Below, piece after piece: positions 12,229 to 22,791 of a stretch of 64,000 nucleotides of DNA. This DNA comes from Galeruca laticollis (Eukaryota; Arthropoda; Insecta; Coleoptera; Chrysomelidae): the NCBI GenBank assembly GCA_963921935.1, contig OY998180.1:111482183-111546182 (forward strand), given 5' to 3'. Both the position numbers and the translations under genes were made by a program. The notes under the pieces were generated by a model. It made no database searches. It saw only the letters and a program-made list of their open reading frames with translations, and was not told where the DNA came from. Within the stretch, counting starts at the first letter, position 1. Each line of letters begins with the position of its first letter.

Positions 12229-12650
12229 ACATATAAATATATATATATATATATATAAAGAAGATGTAGGAATATCGCGTGATATGTTAACAGCAACAAC
12301 AAAGAGATTCATGGGTAATTCACGAAAAATAAAAGGCTACTGAAACACGTCCGCTGTTACCACTCGGTTTCAACATTTGTGTCAGTAATATTAGAAGATC
12401 TCGAATATTCGAGACAACAACCAACATAGACTATCCTGCTGAATTCTGTTATATTTTCTCATGTTTAATTCAACACCTTTGCTCTCATGTTTCACATCTT
12501 TTCTTGGTTGTACCGTACCGATGACGGCTAATGAGCCAGTAACATGCATGTCTGCGGTTACCACTCTTTTCAGTAGCCCCTTCTTCTATTTGCGTGCAAT
12601 ACCCAGTATATATATATATATATATATAATAAGCAACGAATAGATATATA

Positions 12651-12695
<45 letters not shown>

Positions 12696-13123
12696 AGGCG
12701 TTATAGAGGATAATTCTGTTTATTGATTTACTTATATTTCATTTAAATATAATAAGAGTATAGTAAAGATTTTATTATATACTATACTGATGTACTGAAT
12801 ATATATATATAAAAAAATGTTTTCTATGACAACATCAACTTGTCAAAAATTGTCATCAATTTGATAACATGCCAATTTAAATATTTTAACGATTAAATTG
12901 TACAATGATGTTTCTTCATATAAATAGATATTATATTATTGTGAACAACCTCAATTAGTGTAAGTAAAAAATATTTTCACTTTAAAAAATATTTTAAATT
13001 CATATAATATTTATTTTGTAGATTCTTTGATAATGATAATAATAAATTATAGAAAGCTTAGGATTAACTAAACAGAGTTTTCTTTATCACATTGCCGCAT
13101 TCCCCAATAAAAAAGTTACCCTT

Positions 13124-13179
<56 letters not shown>
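12229..13179. repeat. Cluster of (AT)n microsatellites
   Basis: Alternating AT tracts lie at about 12236-12257, 12607-12629, 12640-12694 and 13120-13179, separated by AT-rich DNA without genes. Confidence 0.9.
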
Positions 13180-13181
<2 letters not shown>

Positions 13182-13202
13182 CTCCTACCTGTATAGAAAA
13201 AA

Positions 13203-13300
13203 CGCTTCCGATTGGGATACCAATCAGAATCTGATCTTGGCTTCTCTATCTTGATGTGTGTACCATCAATAGCTCCAATAGCTCTTCGAAATCAATTTTA
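13203..13300 (-). pseudogene. PIF/Harbinger nuclease fragment
   Basis: The minus strand reads FRRAIGAIDGTHIKIEKP, then RSDSDWYPNRK. The motif GAIDGTHIxI is the first catalytic-Asp motif of Harbinger DDE nucleases (DDE_Tnp_4 and HARBI1). Only about 32 codons are recognisable; the rest of the nuclease and the Myb-like partner protein were not found. The minus strand just upstream reads tttttcgc...ttttag, which could be an intron end, but this is speculative. Confidence 0.6.
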
Positions 13301-15560
13301 TCTAAAATGGACCTTCGATTTTTACTTTTTTCGCAGGTGTGAACATCTATTCTATTTTTTATTGTATTATAGAAGATTATGTGGTTATTATTTGTTAGAT
13401 TCTCTCTTTTCTCTGGCATTACATTTCCTATAAATCTGTTGTACGTTTCTACTTAATTCGCTTGAATATTTAATGGCGAAATTGTATTTTTAGGTCATAG
13501 GATAAGAGGAAGTAGTCCGAGATTGTGCTTTGTAATCACGATTCATTCAAATTGAAGGTCAATTTCGATAACATAGTCTAACTATACAGTTCCAGTAACG
13601 ATCATATGAATATTAACAAACATTTCTTATACTTAATTTCCTTCAATCATGGCTCGAAAAATAATGACTATGTATGGTAATAAGCTGATGCATTCGCTAA
13701 AAAATAACGTTATTTTTTCGCTATAAAAGCTTAATGAAAATGCAGGACGTTTTTTTTCCTCGATTACACGTTTTAAAGACGTGGCATACAAGGAAATTAC
13801 ACGAGTGAAAAAGGACCCTATGAAAGTTACGATTTAAGTGAAACGTAGGTAAAATGACAGGTTCGAAAACTAGCTATTTGCTTTTTTGAGACTTTTATTC
13901 ATTTAAGGAATTGAATAAACCAACAATTTGCCGCACGAAAGAGAAATAATTGAATTAGCCCTAAAAATGTCTACATTGTTTTATACATTGTTAAGTACGA
14001 CTACAAAAACTGCTGTTACTAATACATTCGAAAGAGAAAGGAATCACTTTTTCTACAAATGCTATGAAACGAAGCGTATTTCTCATAGCTTACTTAATTT
14101 CAAAACCATATATTCTCGTTCTATGAGAAATACTTTTTTCTCGCGGCAATTTTCCCACAGCACATACATTTATTTGGAGAGTCAACATGTTTTCCAGTAA
14201 GGGATCCTCAATGCCTAAACTTTTTCTATATAACTATCTAATTGTAATCTTTGAATTCGTGCAGCTATAGAAAAAGTATAGTATGCAGCATGTGGGGAAA
14301 AGTATTTTCCCCACTCGTGAGAAAAGTTTAACTTTCCTTACTTGTTGCACAGAATCCTATTTCTAAAGCTGATAACGTTTAATAGATTCAATATCACTTA
14401 AACTGAAAGTTTTCGATCACACTGTATACATTCACGGCTCACGTAAACTAATGAACACGTTTAATAACGCAGCTAGACTGCACTCTGTTTTTCATTTTTT
14501 ATAACAATTTTTCCCAAAAGTTATATTACGAACGGTTTCTTTGATAAATTAGTCTGTATATATATTCTTTTCAAAGTAAAATTCTGACGTTCGTTATAAT
14601 TCGCGTTAGATCCCTTTAAACATATCAACACCCATAATTAATTGCCCCCACAGGTGTGAGAGATCTATAATTTGATTACTAAAAGCTAAGGCTCGTAGGG
14701 CTTACATTGGTGGCATATGGCCTTTTGGAAGATGAACTTCCTGTAAATCGCGTACGTATGAGTATTTCCTGTTCGTCATGCGAGGTGAACACATAGATAT
14801 TGTTCCCATAGTTGATACACTCTTAATTATTAAGAAAAAAAATATCAGGTGGTGCTTTATGGGGATGAATATCGTAATAATGTTTAGAGGATAACCTGCA
14901 GATGTTTTATATTTTGAAGGGAAAGACGAATTAGGTCTTTATTACACAAAAGTCGGTTTAAATATTTAAAAAATTTCTATTAATATGATATGGAATATAT
15001 TTGTATTAATTATTGAGAAAGTTTCATTGTAATAGCAAATTAATTATTAAACAACACACGGGTTAACATAATTTTGTTCTTGGAATGTACTTCGAAGTAG
15101 TTTAATGCCTAGAATCAGAATCCGGGATAGAAATTGTCAGAATTTGAGGTTACGTATTCGTGAAATAGCCTTTTTAGGTTATGTATAGAAAACACAATTT
15201 TTTTTCTGGCCGTACACCTTTTAGAATTGTATACGATCGATTTTGAAATGTGTATAAAAATCTATAAAATTTGTGAGAAACTTTTGATAATTCAACATTT
15301 TTTTTAATAAAAAGAAATATAGCACTATACAGGAAGTTTCCCCGTTACTGCAAAATAAGTTTGGGTTTGATCATTAAAAATTTTCGTAATGGCATTCGTT
15401 TTCAAGAAAAAAATGTATATATTTTTTTACGATTATCTGGAAACTACTGACAACTTTGTAATGACATTTTGTACGAATTTGTTTTGATAGTTGACATATC
15501 GCATACATTTGTTTTTATATTTTTTTCTAATAGTTTAGAGATCGTCGCGACGACAGAGAA
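13301..15560. other. No gene recognised
   Basis: A long AT-rich stretch. The open frame 13928-14200 has no recognisable domain and lacks convincing codon bias. A run ctcatagcttac recurs at about 10157 and 14081. Confidence 0.5.
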
Positions 15561-15589
15561 TAATACAGCCGTTGTTGTACCCAACTCAA

Positions 15590-16260
15590 CATGCCTCATT
15601 GTTGTTATTACTCTTTAAAACCACATCGCCAACGACAACTACATCAAACTCCAGCAAACTCTTTTCCTCGAACACAATAAAAGTCAACCGCCACCATTCA
15701 TCATCATTCGATACACCTTTCTTAAACGTTTTCTAGTCTCTTTTTTAATAAAAATCCTAAAAATTCTAAATATCTAAATTTTTCTCAATCAATTCTTAAA
15801 ACAAGGGAGACACCCCAAATCCCAGTAAATATAACGTCTACTTATCAATCCATAATTATTTCCAACACTAAGCCAACCCTGTCATCTCTCATGAGACAGT
15901 CAACGTTACCAATTCTAGACAATGTTCTGTCTCCCATTCTAAACACCGATTTAACCACGCTTCTCCCCAAAACAACAACACCAGTTGCTAACTGAGCTAG
16001 CCTTTCTTTCCGGTCATTTCCTAGCGAAAAGCCCGCCCATCACTCTCAATACTATACACCTTTTTAAAAATCAATTCTAGATACCTTTTCACCATGTCAT
16101 TTCTAGTCACCTCATTACCACTTGGCCGTTTTCAGCCTACCCATTAAAAACACCCAACTCATCTGCGAGCGTCGCATGAACGAAACCCCAAACAAACACA
16201 TCCAACCTCAGCCCTGCAGAGGAAATTCATCAGGCTCATTGTAGGTAACTTAAAATTCTT
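15590..16260 (+). pseudogene. Non-LTR ORF1-like fragment, copy B
   Basis: A C-rich plus strand encodes, in broken frames, ILKTRETPQIPVNITSTYQS (about 15792), QSTLPILDNVLSPILNT (about 15899) and CERRMNETPNKHIQPQP (about 16166). The last peptide is shared with copy A at 2447-2695 on the opposite strand. Stops and frameshifts interrupt it. Like copy A it is followed by a CT-rich tract. A non-LTR ORF1 origin is likely but not proven. Confidence 0.45.
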
Positions 16261-16307
16261 CAACTTTTGAAATAAAAATCCCAAACCAACACAAGTTCTT
16301 TCGAACT

Positions 16308-16333
16308 TCTCTCCGTCTCTCTTTCTCTCTCCC

Positions 16334-16390
<57 letters not shown>
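16308..16390. repeat. (CT)n microsatellite
   Basis: An almost pure CT tract of about 80 bases directly follows the ORF1-like fragment. The related copy A borders a GA tract in the matching position. Confidence 0.92.
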
Positions 16391-16497
16391 GCAAACCTCA
16401 AAATGGTTATGTCTGAGTTAGCTATGGAAAACGGTACTTTATTGATAGTTAAGGTTATTATTTCATCATTTTCAAATGAAAATATTCCAAAATCGGT

Positions 16498-16815
16498 ATA
16501 CAGTGTGTCCCAAGTTAACGTATACAGGCAATATCTCGCTTAATTTAAAATATAATCCAATACTGTAAAAACTGTTGTGAATGGCATCAAAATTCCTTCG
16601 TAATGACGTATCAGAAACCCCATTTTACATATCAGTCTTTTGACAGCCACCCCTCACTTTCTATTTTCGAATGGCAACCCCTGTATATTTTCGTTGAAAA
16701 TTGCTTGCACTCTATTTGGAATACAATGATATAACATACTTGTTGGTTTTTTATTATTAGCACCAAAAAAATTAACATTTTATAATTTATAAATTTACTT
16801 ATTAAAATAAAATAC
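16498..16815. other. Possible mariner end; otherwise empty
   Basis: Near 16500 lies acagtgtgtcccaagttaac, which resembles the acagggtgtccc termini of the mariner family in this window. No opposite end was found. The rest, up to the gypsy LTR, has no feature. Confidence 0.3.
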
Positions 16816-17281
16816 TGTAATGTTTTTCTTATTTATTAAAAGTTTTTATTACGGGTGGGATAAATTTTAAACACACGGTATGGCTACTTACTAATTTATT
16901 TAAACACTAACTCTTGATTTATATATACTTAACTAATCAGTTAAATTTAATTTATATGCACACAAACGTTATATTAGCACTTTACTGTTCGGTGTATTTT
17001 TGTATAATTCTCGAGATCACTTTATCAACTCACTCCTCCGCTGATCGGTCATTATTTATATTAATGCCTTTCTTACTAGAGAGTTCTGGGCTGCGGTTTA
17101 CACAAAAACAAATGGTTCTGGCCTTTTCTAGAAAACTCTGGTCACAAAAACAATGTTTACATAAGATAGTCGTGAAGTCATAAACAGTTTAAAAAATGCG
17201 TATCCACCATAATTTTAACGGTTATACCTGGCTTAGACAGAGTCGGTTTTAGGGACTATAGCAGTGTGCTGTTTCCTAACA
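16816..17281 (-). repeat. 3' LTR of the gypsy element
   Basis: Partner of 22792-23268. The last reading frame of the element (stop at 17256-17258) runs a few codons into this LTR. Before it, the minus strand has a short purine run (aaggagttaa) that serves as a weak polypurine tract. Confidence 0.94.
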
Positions 17282-18116
17282 TTAACTCCTTAAATGGAAG
17301 TTCCTCCTGGAACTTTTGTGTAGCCGAGACTGGATGTTCGAATCGGCAACTGGCCCCATTTCTACACTTTTCGATCTTATGGAAATAGCAGGGCACCGTC
17401 TTCATCGGATACTGATAACGGGAGTTGTACCTGCAAATTAATATCTGGACACCGGTATCTTGAAAGATAATCTCTACCATGTTCCTGATGATTCGCCAAT
17501 CCAACTGGTTACTCGCTATCTTAGGCATAGCCAGTTTCTTCACGTTGGATTCCAACACATGGTCTCGGAGGTTTCGAAGTGCTTCCCACACGTCGCGGTA
17601 GGTAGATCGATCTTGGAATTCATTTTTAGTTACCACGTAGAAGACGTACCGCGAATTATGTTTCAGTTTCAGTGTCTTGTCAGGGGCTGGAATCTTGGCT
17701 TCAAGTTTTTCTAATTGCCCGAACTTCTTTCGAAAGACGGTTGCCAACCCTCGTGCGTTTTTGATACGGGCGGGGATGTTGTATGCCAGTGAATAATCTT
17801 CCGGGAGAGTGAACAGATCTTGTTGTTGTTCCGAAGTGACTCCATATCTAGCTTTCCCGGTACCTTCATACGTGCCCATCAATTCCTCGAAGGTAGGTTC
17901 AGACACATCTCGAATAAGGTTTACTCCTTCCCCCAGGTCATGGTCTCCTTCGAATGGCGCTAGTCGGTTTTGGTGAACTACTTTTGGTTTTCCGTTGGGT
18001 ATCTTGCTTATGCGATATATAACATCATTGATCCTTTTCTTGATTAAGTATGGACCTTCCCAGGATTTTTGTAATTTTGGAGAAAATCCTTTTCTCCTCG
18101 TCGGGTTGTTAACCAT
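17256..18116 (-). CDS. Pol C-terminal extension: integrase GPY/F, macro domain, CCCH zinc finger
   Basis: Residues about 15-50 (KSWEGPYLIKKRINDVIYRI) are the integrase GPY/F-like module, so this ORF is the end of pol in a shifted frame. Residues about 98-230 match a TARG1/OARD1-like macro domain: DLFTLPEDYSLAYNIPA opens it, then RGLATVFRKKFG, SRYVFYVVTK, TYRDVWEALRNLRDH, KLAMPKI, and MVEIIFQDTGVQILIC. Such domains bind ADP-ribose and some remove it from proteins. The loop after MPKI, normally GCGLD-like, reads ASNQLDW, so catalytic function is doubtful. Residues 243-261 (CYFHKIEKCRNGASCRFEH) are a CCCH zinc finger with C-X7-C-X5-C-X3-H spacing, an RNA-binding type. The stop lies inside the 3' LTR. 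Fusion within pol is directly seen; function is inference. Confidence 0.88.
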   Translation of the reverse strand: MVNNPTRRKGFSPKLQKSWEGPYLIKKRINDVIYRISKIPNGKPKVVHQNRLAPFEGDHDLGEGVNLIRDVSEPTFEELMGTYEGTGKARYGVTSEQQQDLFTLPEDYSLAYNIPARIKNARGLATVFRKKFGQLEKLEAKIPAPDKTLKLKHNSRYVFYVVTKNEFQDRSTYRDVWEALRNLRDHVLESNVKKLAMPKIASNQLDWRIIRNMVEIIFQDTGVQILICRYNSRYQYPMKTVPCYFHKIEKCRNGASCRFEHPVSATQKFQEELPFKELMLGNSTLL

Positions 18117-19063
18117 ACTTTGTCCCCTTCTTTAAAACCGCCTTCTGTGGCCGGCGTGTCGTACCGACTTTTCATTCTGTCGCTGGCAACTTGAAGATTG
18201 GTTCGAACTAATTCATGAATATCGTCCAGCCTTCTTCTCAATTGGATCACGTAGTCTTCGCCTGCTAGATCTTCTCCAGGCCGACTGCCAAATTCCAGGT
18301 CACAAGGAAGCCTCATTTCACGTCTAAACAGGATTTTCGCAGGTGTTTCACCCGTGGACTCATTGACGGCCGATCGATAAGCCAATGCGAATAGGGAGAG
18401 ATACTGGTCCCAATCTCTCTGATGGCTGGATACTACTTTGGACAGGTATTTTCCAATAGTCCTGTTCATTCTCTCGACCATTCCATCTGACTGTGGATGT
18501 AATGCTGTTGTTCTGGTCTTCTTCATTCCCAGCTTCTCGCAAATCTCCTGGAATAGATGTCTTTCGAAATTTCTTCCCTGGTCGCTGTGGACTTCCAAGG
18601 GCACTCCATATCACCTGATAAATTCTTTCACCAATACATCTGCGACAGTTGTGGCCTCTTGATTCGGGATAGCGTAAATTTCCACCCAATTTGTGAAATA
18701 ATCCATTACAACCAGTATGTATTTGCTACCATTTTCTGTCATTGGAAATGGCCCAGCGATATCTAAAGCAATCCGTTCGAAAGGGCTTCCAACATTGTAC
18801 TGTTTCATGGGTGCCTTTCTCTCGCGATGTGGTCCATTACTCGTAGCACAAGTCGTACATTTCTTACACCATTTCTTCACATCGTCGGAGCTGTTCATCC
18901 AATAAAACCTTTCACGTACTCGCTGAAGGGTTTTCTTCACTCCCAGATGACCTCCCGATGGACTGACGTGTAACTTCTTTAGTACCTCAGCTACTCTTGT
19001 TCTCGGGATAACTAGTTGTCTCCTCATCACAGAACCATCATCGTTTTCAAGGACTCTTTTCAA
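18044..19063 (-). pseudogene. Integrase: HHCC zinc finger and DDE core
   Basis: Residues HVSPSGGHLG and CKKCTTCA form the N-terminal HHCC zinc-binding domain. The catalytic core has the first Asp in ALDIAGPFPMT, the second in EVHSDQGRNFE and the Glu in DGMVERMNR. One nonsense codon (18611-18613) splits an otherwise continuous frame. After KSRYDTPATEGGF the frame KVWL continues to about 18060, where a frameshift moves reading to the tail ORF. Confidence 0.94.
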
Positions 19064-19735
19064 CAGCCCCTCTTCCAGGACAAGATAGTCCCACTGAGCC
19101 CAATACGCCTTGAGTTTCGGTGAAAATTTTCACACTTCTTGCCAGGTAGGTCGCCGATTTTCTTCCTTCCATTGCCGGATCATCTTCAGGTGAGGATCAT
19201 TCTCCTTATCTTCTCTGATCCTGGTGGGTGACCATTCCTCGTTGACTACAGTAGTTCTTGAAACTGCAGCTTCCCTAGATTCCACCTTGTTGCAGTGGGA
19301 GCAGTCTGTTGGGCACGGCCGTCTGGACAGGGAGTCGGCATTTCGGTGACTCACACCAGCTCGATGTTCGATGTTGAAATCATACTCTTGAAGTCGTTCA
19401 ATCCATCTAGCGATCTGGCCCTCGGGATCCTTGAACTGCATCAACCACTTGAGTGCTGCATGATCAGTCCGGATTAAAAACTTTCTACCATAGAGATACT
19501 GGTAAAAGTGTTCCACGGACTTCACTACCGCCAAAAGTTCTCTTCTTGTGACGCAGTAGTTTCGTTCTGGTTTGGAGAGGACTTTACTAAAATATCCCAG
19601 CACTCTTTCTTGCCCTCCTTGGATCTGTGAAAGCACTCCACCAATTCCTACGTTGCTTGCGTCAGTGTCCAGAATAAAGTCTCCCTCCGGTAAAGGGTAT
19701 CCTAATATCGGCGCCGTGGTTAAATGCCTCTTCAA
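19064..19735 (-). pseudogene. RNase H domain and linker
   Basis: The open frame 19735-19130 gives FILDTDASNVGIGGVLSQ, with the first catalytic Asp, then YCVTRRELLAVV with the conserved Glu, and FLIRTDHAALKWL with the next Asp, as in the RH domain of gypsy pol. HRAGVSHRNADSLSRRP is the typical end of the domain, and a Cys-rich CPTDCSHC linker follows. A stop near 19130 (after TWQEV) breaks the join to the integrase. Confidence 0.92.
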
Positions 19736-19800
19736 GGTATCAAAAGCCGTTTGACAATCTTCGTCCCATTGGAAAGCTCTTGCTTCTTCGGTAAGTCGAG

Positions 19801-20583
19801 TTATAGGCTTAGCAATGTCTCCAAACTTCCTGATAAATCTTCTATAATATGTCCAAAGTCCAAGGAAACTCCTGATTTGATGTTTGTCGGTTGGTTAGGT
19901 TGCTGAATGGAAGCAATGTTCTCTGGATCCACCGCCACTCCTTCATTGCTCACTATATGACCTCGATAGTTGACTCGGTTTTGGAACAGCTGACATTTCT
20001 TCGGGTTAAACATAAGCTGGGCAGCTTGGAGTCGTTTGAATACGTCTTCCAAATTCTTCAGATGTTCGTCAAATGTTCTCCCCAGTACTACGATGTCGTC
20101 CAAATAGACCAGGCATGTCTTCCAAGACAACCCTCTCAAGACATTTTCCATGAGTCTTTCAAATGTCGCAGGCGCATTACAGAGCCTGAATGGCATGACG
20201 TTGAATTGCCATAATCCAGATCCGGTGGTAAAAGCAGTCTTCTCTTTGTCTTCTGGGTCCATTTCCACTTGCCAATAACCAGACTTCAGGTCCAAGGTGG
20301 AAAACAGTTTGCTGCCGGCCAAAATGTCTAGCGTATCATCAATTCGAGGCAGGGGATAGCTATCTTTCTTCGTCACGTTTTTAAGCTGGCGATAATCCAC
20401 GCAGAATCTCGTAGTTCCATCCTTTCTCTTGACGATCACTACTGGAGACGCCCATGGACTAGTAGATGGTTCTATTACTTTTTCTTCTGCCATCTCTTGA
20501 ATTATTCTTTCAGCTTCCTCTCTCTTCGCTTGTGGAAGTCTTCGAGCTGATTGTCTAATTGGCTTACCATTACCAGTATCCAT
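19801..20583 (-). pseudogene. Reverse transcriptase domain
   Basis: A long open frame with the Ty3/gypsy RT motifs in order: VIEPSTSPWASPVV (about residue 36), FCVDYRQLN-type motif (FCVDYRQLKN, residue 60), first catalytic Asp in STLDLKSGYWQ (Asp98), QFNVMPFRLCNAPATFERLM, and YLDD (160-163) with the two other catalytic Asp residues. The palm and fingers are complete. Around 19910 the frame shifts, and the link to RNase H is broken there. Confidence 0.95.
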
Positions 20584-21388
20584 TTTGTGTTTGACGGCAG
20601 ATGTTCTGCCAGTCGCCAGTCTTTCCTCCTTTTGGTACGAATAAGTCTCGATACTGCAAGAGAAATTCTCTAATTCTCTTTTTTTCAGCTCGATCCAAAG
20701 ATTGACCAGCTACTGATAACATTTGTTCGAATCTGGCATTAGAATTGTCAGTGGTCGTTGTTTGACGAACTATAGACGTCACTGGTACGCAGGATCCAAT
20801 CTTGGTTTCCTTCTTGATTGTAATTGGGTAATCGTTCACGTTTATCACACGTACTGGGATCTCTTTCGCCGACGTGACCAATCCTTTTCCAATTAGTACT
20901 CCTTTGCCAACTTCTTCGTCGTGGTTCCTTGGCTCCATCATAACCGGTGTACCTTCCTCCATGATTCCCTGTAGCCGTGCTACTATCATGGTTTCGCTTC
21001 GTGCAGGTAGAACGGTATCTTCCTGTGTAGCTGCGAACACCGCGTTACCTTCATATGGATGCAGGAACACCTCCTCGGAACTCACTTTAATGGTTCTGTT
21101 TCTAAAGTCTAATTGGAAACCATGTACATTCATTACGTCCATTCCCAGAATCACGTCGTCTTCAATGTCAGCTACGATTACCGTATGCGTGAACTTTTCT
21201 GCGCCAATTCCCAATTGGATTTTTGTCTCACCGTGAACGTTGGCACTCTCACCTGTGGCGGTCCGCAGTCGCAGTCTCGTTGGTAAAAGCTTCTTCATGG
21301 AGTTTATTATGTCTGGTCGTATAATGGTCCTATTTGCTCCAGTGTAAACCAGCAGAGCATATTTCTTGCCATTCACTTCGCCATCCAC
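20570..21388 (-). pseudogene. Retrotransposon aspartic protease with altered active site
   Basis: The ORF reads MDGEVNGKKYALLVYTGANR, the active-site region of a retropepsin. The family motif is D-T/S-G-A; here the Asp is Tyr (residue 15), which should abolish catalysis. Residues VILGMDVMNVHGFQLDF match the conserved hydrophobic ILG segment of the fold. The C-terminal half links to the reverse transcriptase and ends in a different frame from it near 20600 (a frameshift). The ORF as given ends at 20570, out of frame with the true continuation. Confidence 0.85.
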
Positions 21389-21721
21389 ATATACACTGTC
21401 GTTGCGACATCTGAGAGAAGCTATCAGAATGAGAGGGTCTTTGGAACGATCATGGATCGGTGCTGCCCCCTCGTAGCCGACCCGTTCTAGTTTTCCTGTG
21501 ACTGGGGTTCTTGGTTTGCAGGAGTCTTGGGGCGCTTACATAACTACGTACATGCCCTAGCTCGCCACAATTCCAGCATCTAATCTTTCTCTATTTTTCA
21601 TTGAACTGACAAACTGGTCAAATCTGTCTTCGTCACCTTCTTCTTGGATGGTCCTGAATTTGTTATATCCTGAAGCCTTCGCTGCTGCTTCATATTCAGG
21701 GGTAGCTGTCAATGCGTCGAC
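21389..21721 (-). pseudogene. End of Gag with degenerate CCHC zinc knuckle
   Basis: After the TAA at 21722-21724 the same frame continues (VDALTATPEYEAAAKASGY) to a further stop. In a shifted frame near 21590-21550 lies CWNCGELGHVRSY, a CCHC knuckle (C-X2-C-X4-H) whose last Cys is lost. Frame changes then lead into the protease. Confidence 0.7.
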
Positions 21722-22747
21722 TTATGTTTTCGGATGGGCTAAACGAAGCGTCCTCTGTATATCGGGGTCACGTAAGCCATCAATAAAGGCCTGGATGCCC
21801 AGACATTCCATCATGTTCTCTGGTGTTGACGGATAAGCAAATCGAACTAGCCGGGCAATGTCCACTTCATATTCTTGAAGGGATTCATCCCGTTTCTGAC
21901 TTCGGTTCTTCAGCTGGGATTGGTACAAATGTTCTAGATGTTCATGACCATATCGCATGTCCAACCTCTTCTTCAGCTGCTCGAAGTCATCCGTTTCTTC
22001 CAAAGGTATCGTCTGGAGTACATCTAAGGCATCTCCGCGAAGCGCGATGGTTAAATTCACTGCCTTCTCTCTATCGGACCAATTATTCACTCTAGCGGCT
22101 GCTTCAAATTGTTTCACATAATTGGTCCACGACATTTTTCCATCGAACGTTGGGGCCTTGACTCGGGTAAAACTGCCAATGTCTTCAAACTTAGGTAGTG
22201 TTTCTGGCTCGCAAGGTTTCGTTTGCTCGGTCTTCTTTTCTTCCTCTGGCGTGCCTCGCGTTCTTGAATCGGCAATCTTTTCCTCTAACTCCTTGATTTT
22301 CTCGTCTATCGTTGTAATCTTATTCTCGATTTTCTCGTCCATTGTTGACATTTTATTCTCGATTTTCTCGTCCATCGTTGACATCTTATCCTCGATTTCA
22401 GATTTTAGGGACGAAATTTCATTTTCAACGTCAGCGGCAATGTCGTTTTTCATTAATAAGATATCGACAGAAATATCGTTCTTCAAAGTAGAAATCTTCT
22501 CGTCCATGTTCTCTTCCATGGCAGAAATCTTCTCGTCCATGTTAGCAGAAATATTAGCAGAAATTGACGAGATTAAGGTGGAAGCCTCGTTATTTAATTA
22601 AAGTGTTTCTGGATCAAAGCCGTCATTTTCCAGTGCCACTTTAAGTCTTTCTACTAATTCACTTTTCTTACCGGACGTTTCCAACTCACGATCTTTCAAT
22701 TCTGCTCTTAATTCCGCCACTTTCAGATCCCATAATCTCTTGGCCAT
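21722..22747 (-). pseudogene. Gag with N-terminal SAP domain and coiled coil (one nonsense codon)
   Basis: The frame starts with ATG at 22747 in good context (aaaaATGG). Residues about 7-43 (WDLKVAELRAELKDRELETS, then GKKSELVERL) form a SAP motif, a helix-extension-helix DNA-binding fold of nuclear proteins. A TAA at 22598-22600 interrupts the frame at codon 50, after which the same frame continues to 21722. A coiled coil with repeats of MDEKIENKMST follows, then an acidic linker and a capsid-like region (TFDGKMSWTNYVKQFEAAAR, later LRGDALDVLQTIP), as in retrotransposon Gag proteins. A SAP domain in Gag suggests contact with DNA or chromatin; that role is inference. Confidence 0.88.
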
Positions 22748-22773
22748 TTTTACCTACATATTTATTTATATTA

Positions 22774-22790
22774 CCCCACACCTGACACCA
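22774..22790 (-). promoter_or_regulatory. Primer binding site, tRNA-Leu type
   Basis: One base inside the 5' LTR the minus strand reads TGGTGTCAGGTGTGGGG. Its complement ends CCTGACACCA, which fits the 3' acceptor end of a tRNA-Leu (acceptor stem GTCAGG/CCTGAC, discriminator A, CCA). The tRNA identity is inferred from the acceptor stem. Confidence 0.75.
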
Positions 22791-22791
22791 A

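Noticed and set aside
13928..14200. 90-codon plus-strand frame
   Set aside because: No motif recognised and AT-biased composition; no supporting context.
16159..16401. Minus-strand frame with repeated RERERERE
   Set aside because: It is a translation of the CT microsatellite and its flank, not a gene.
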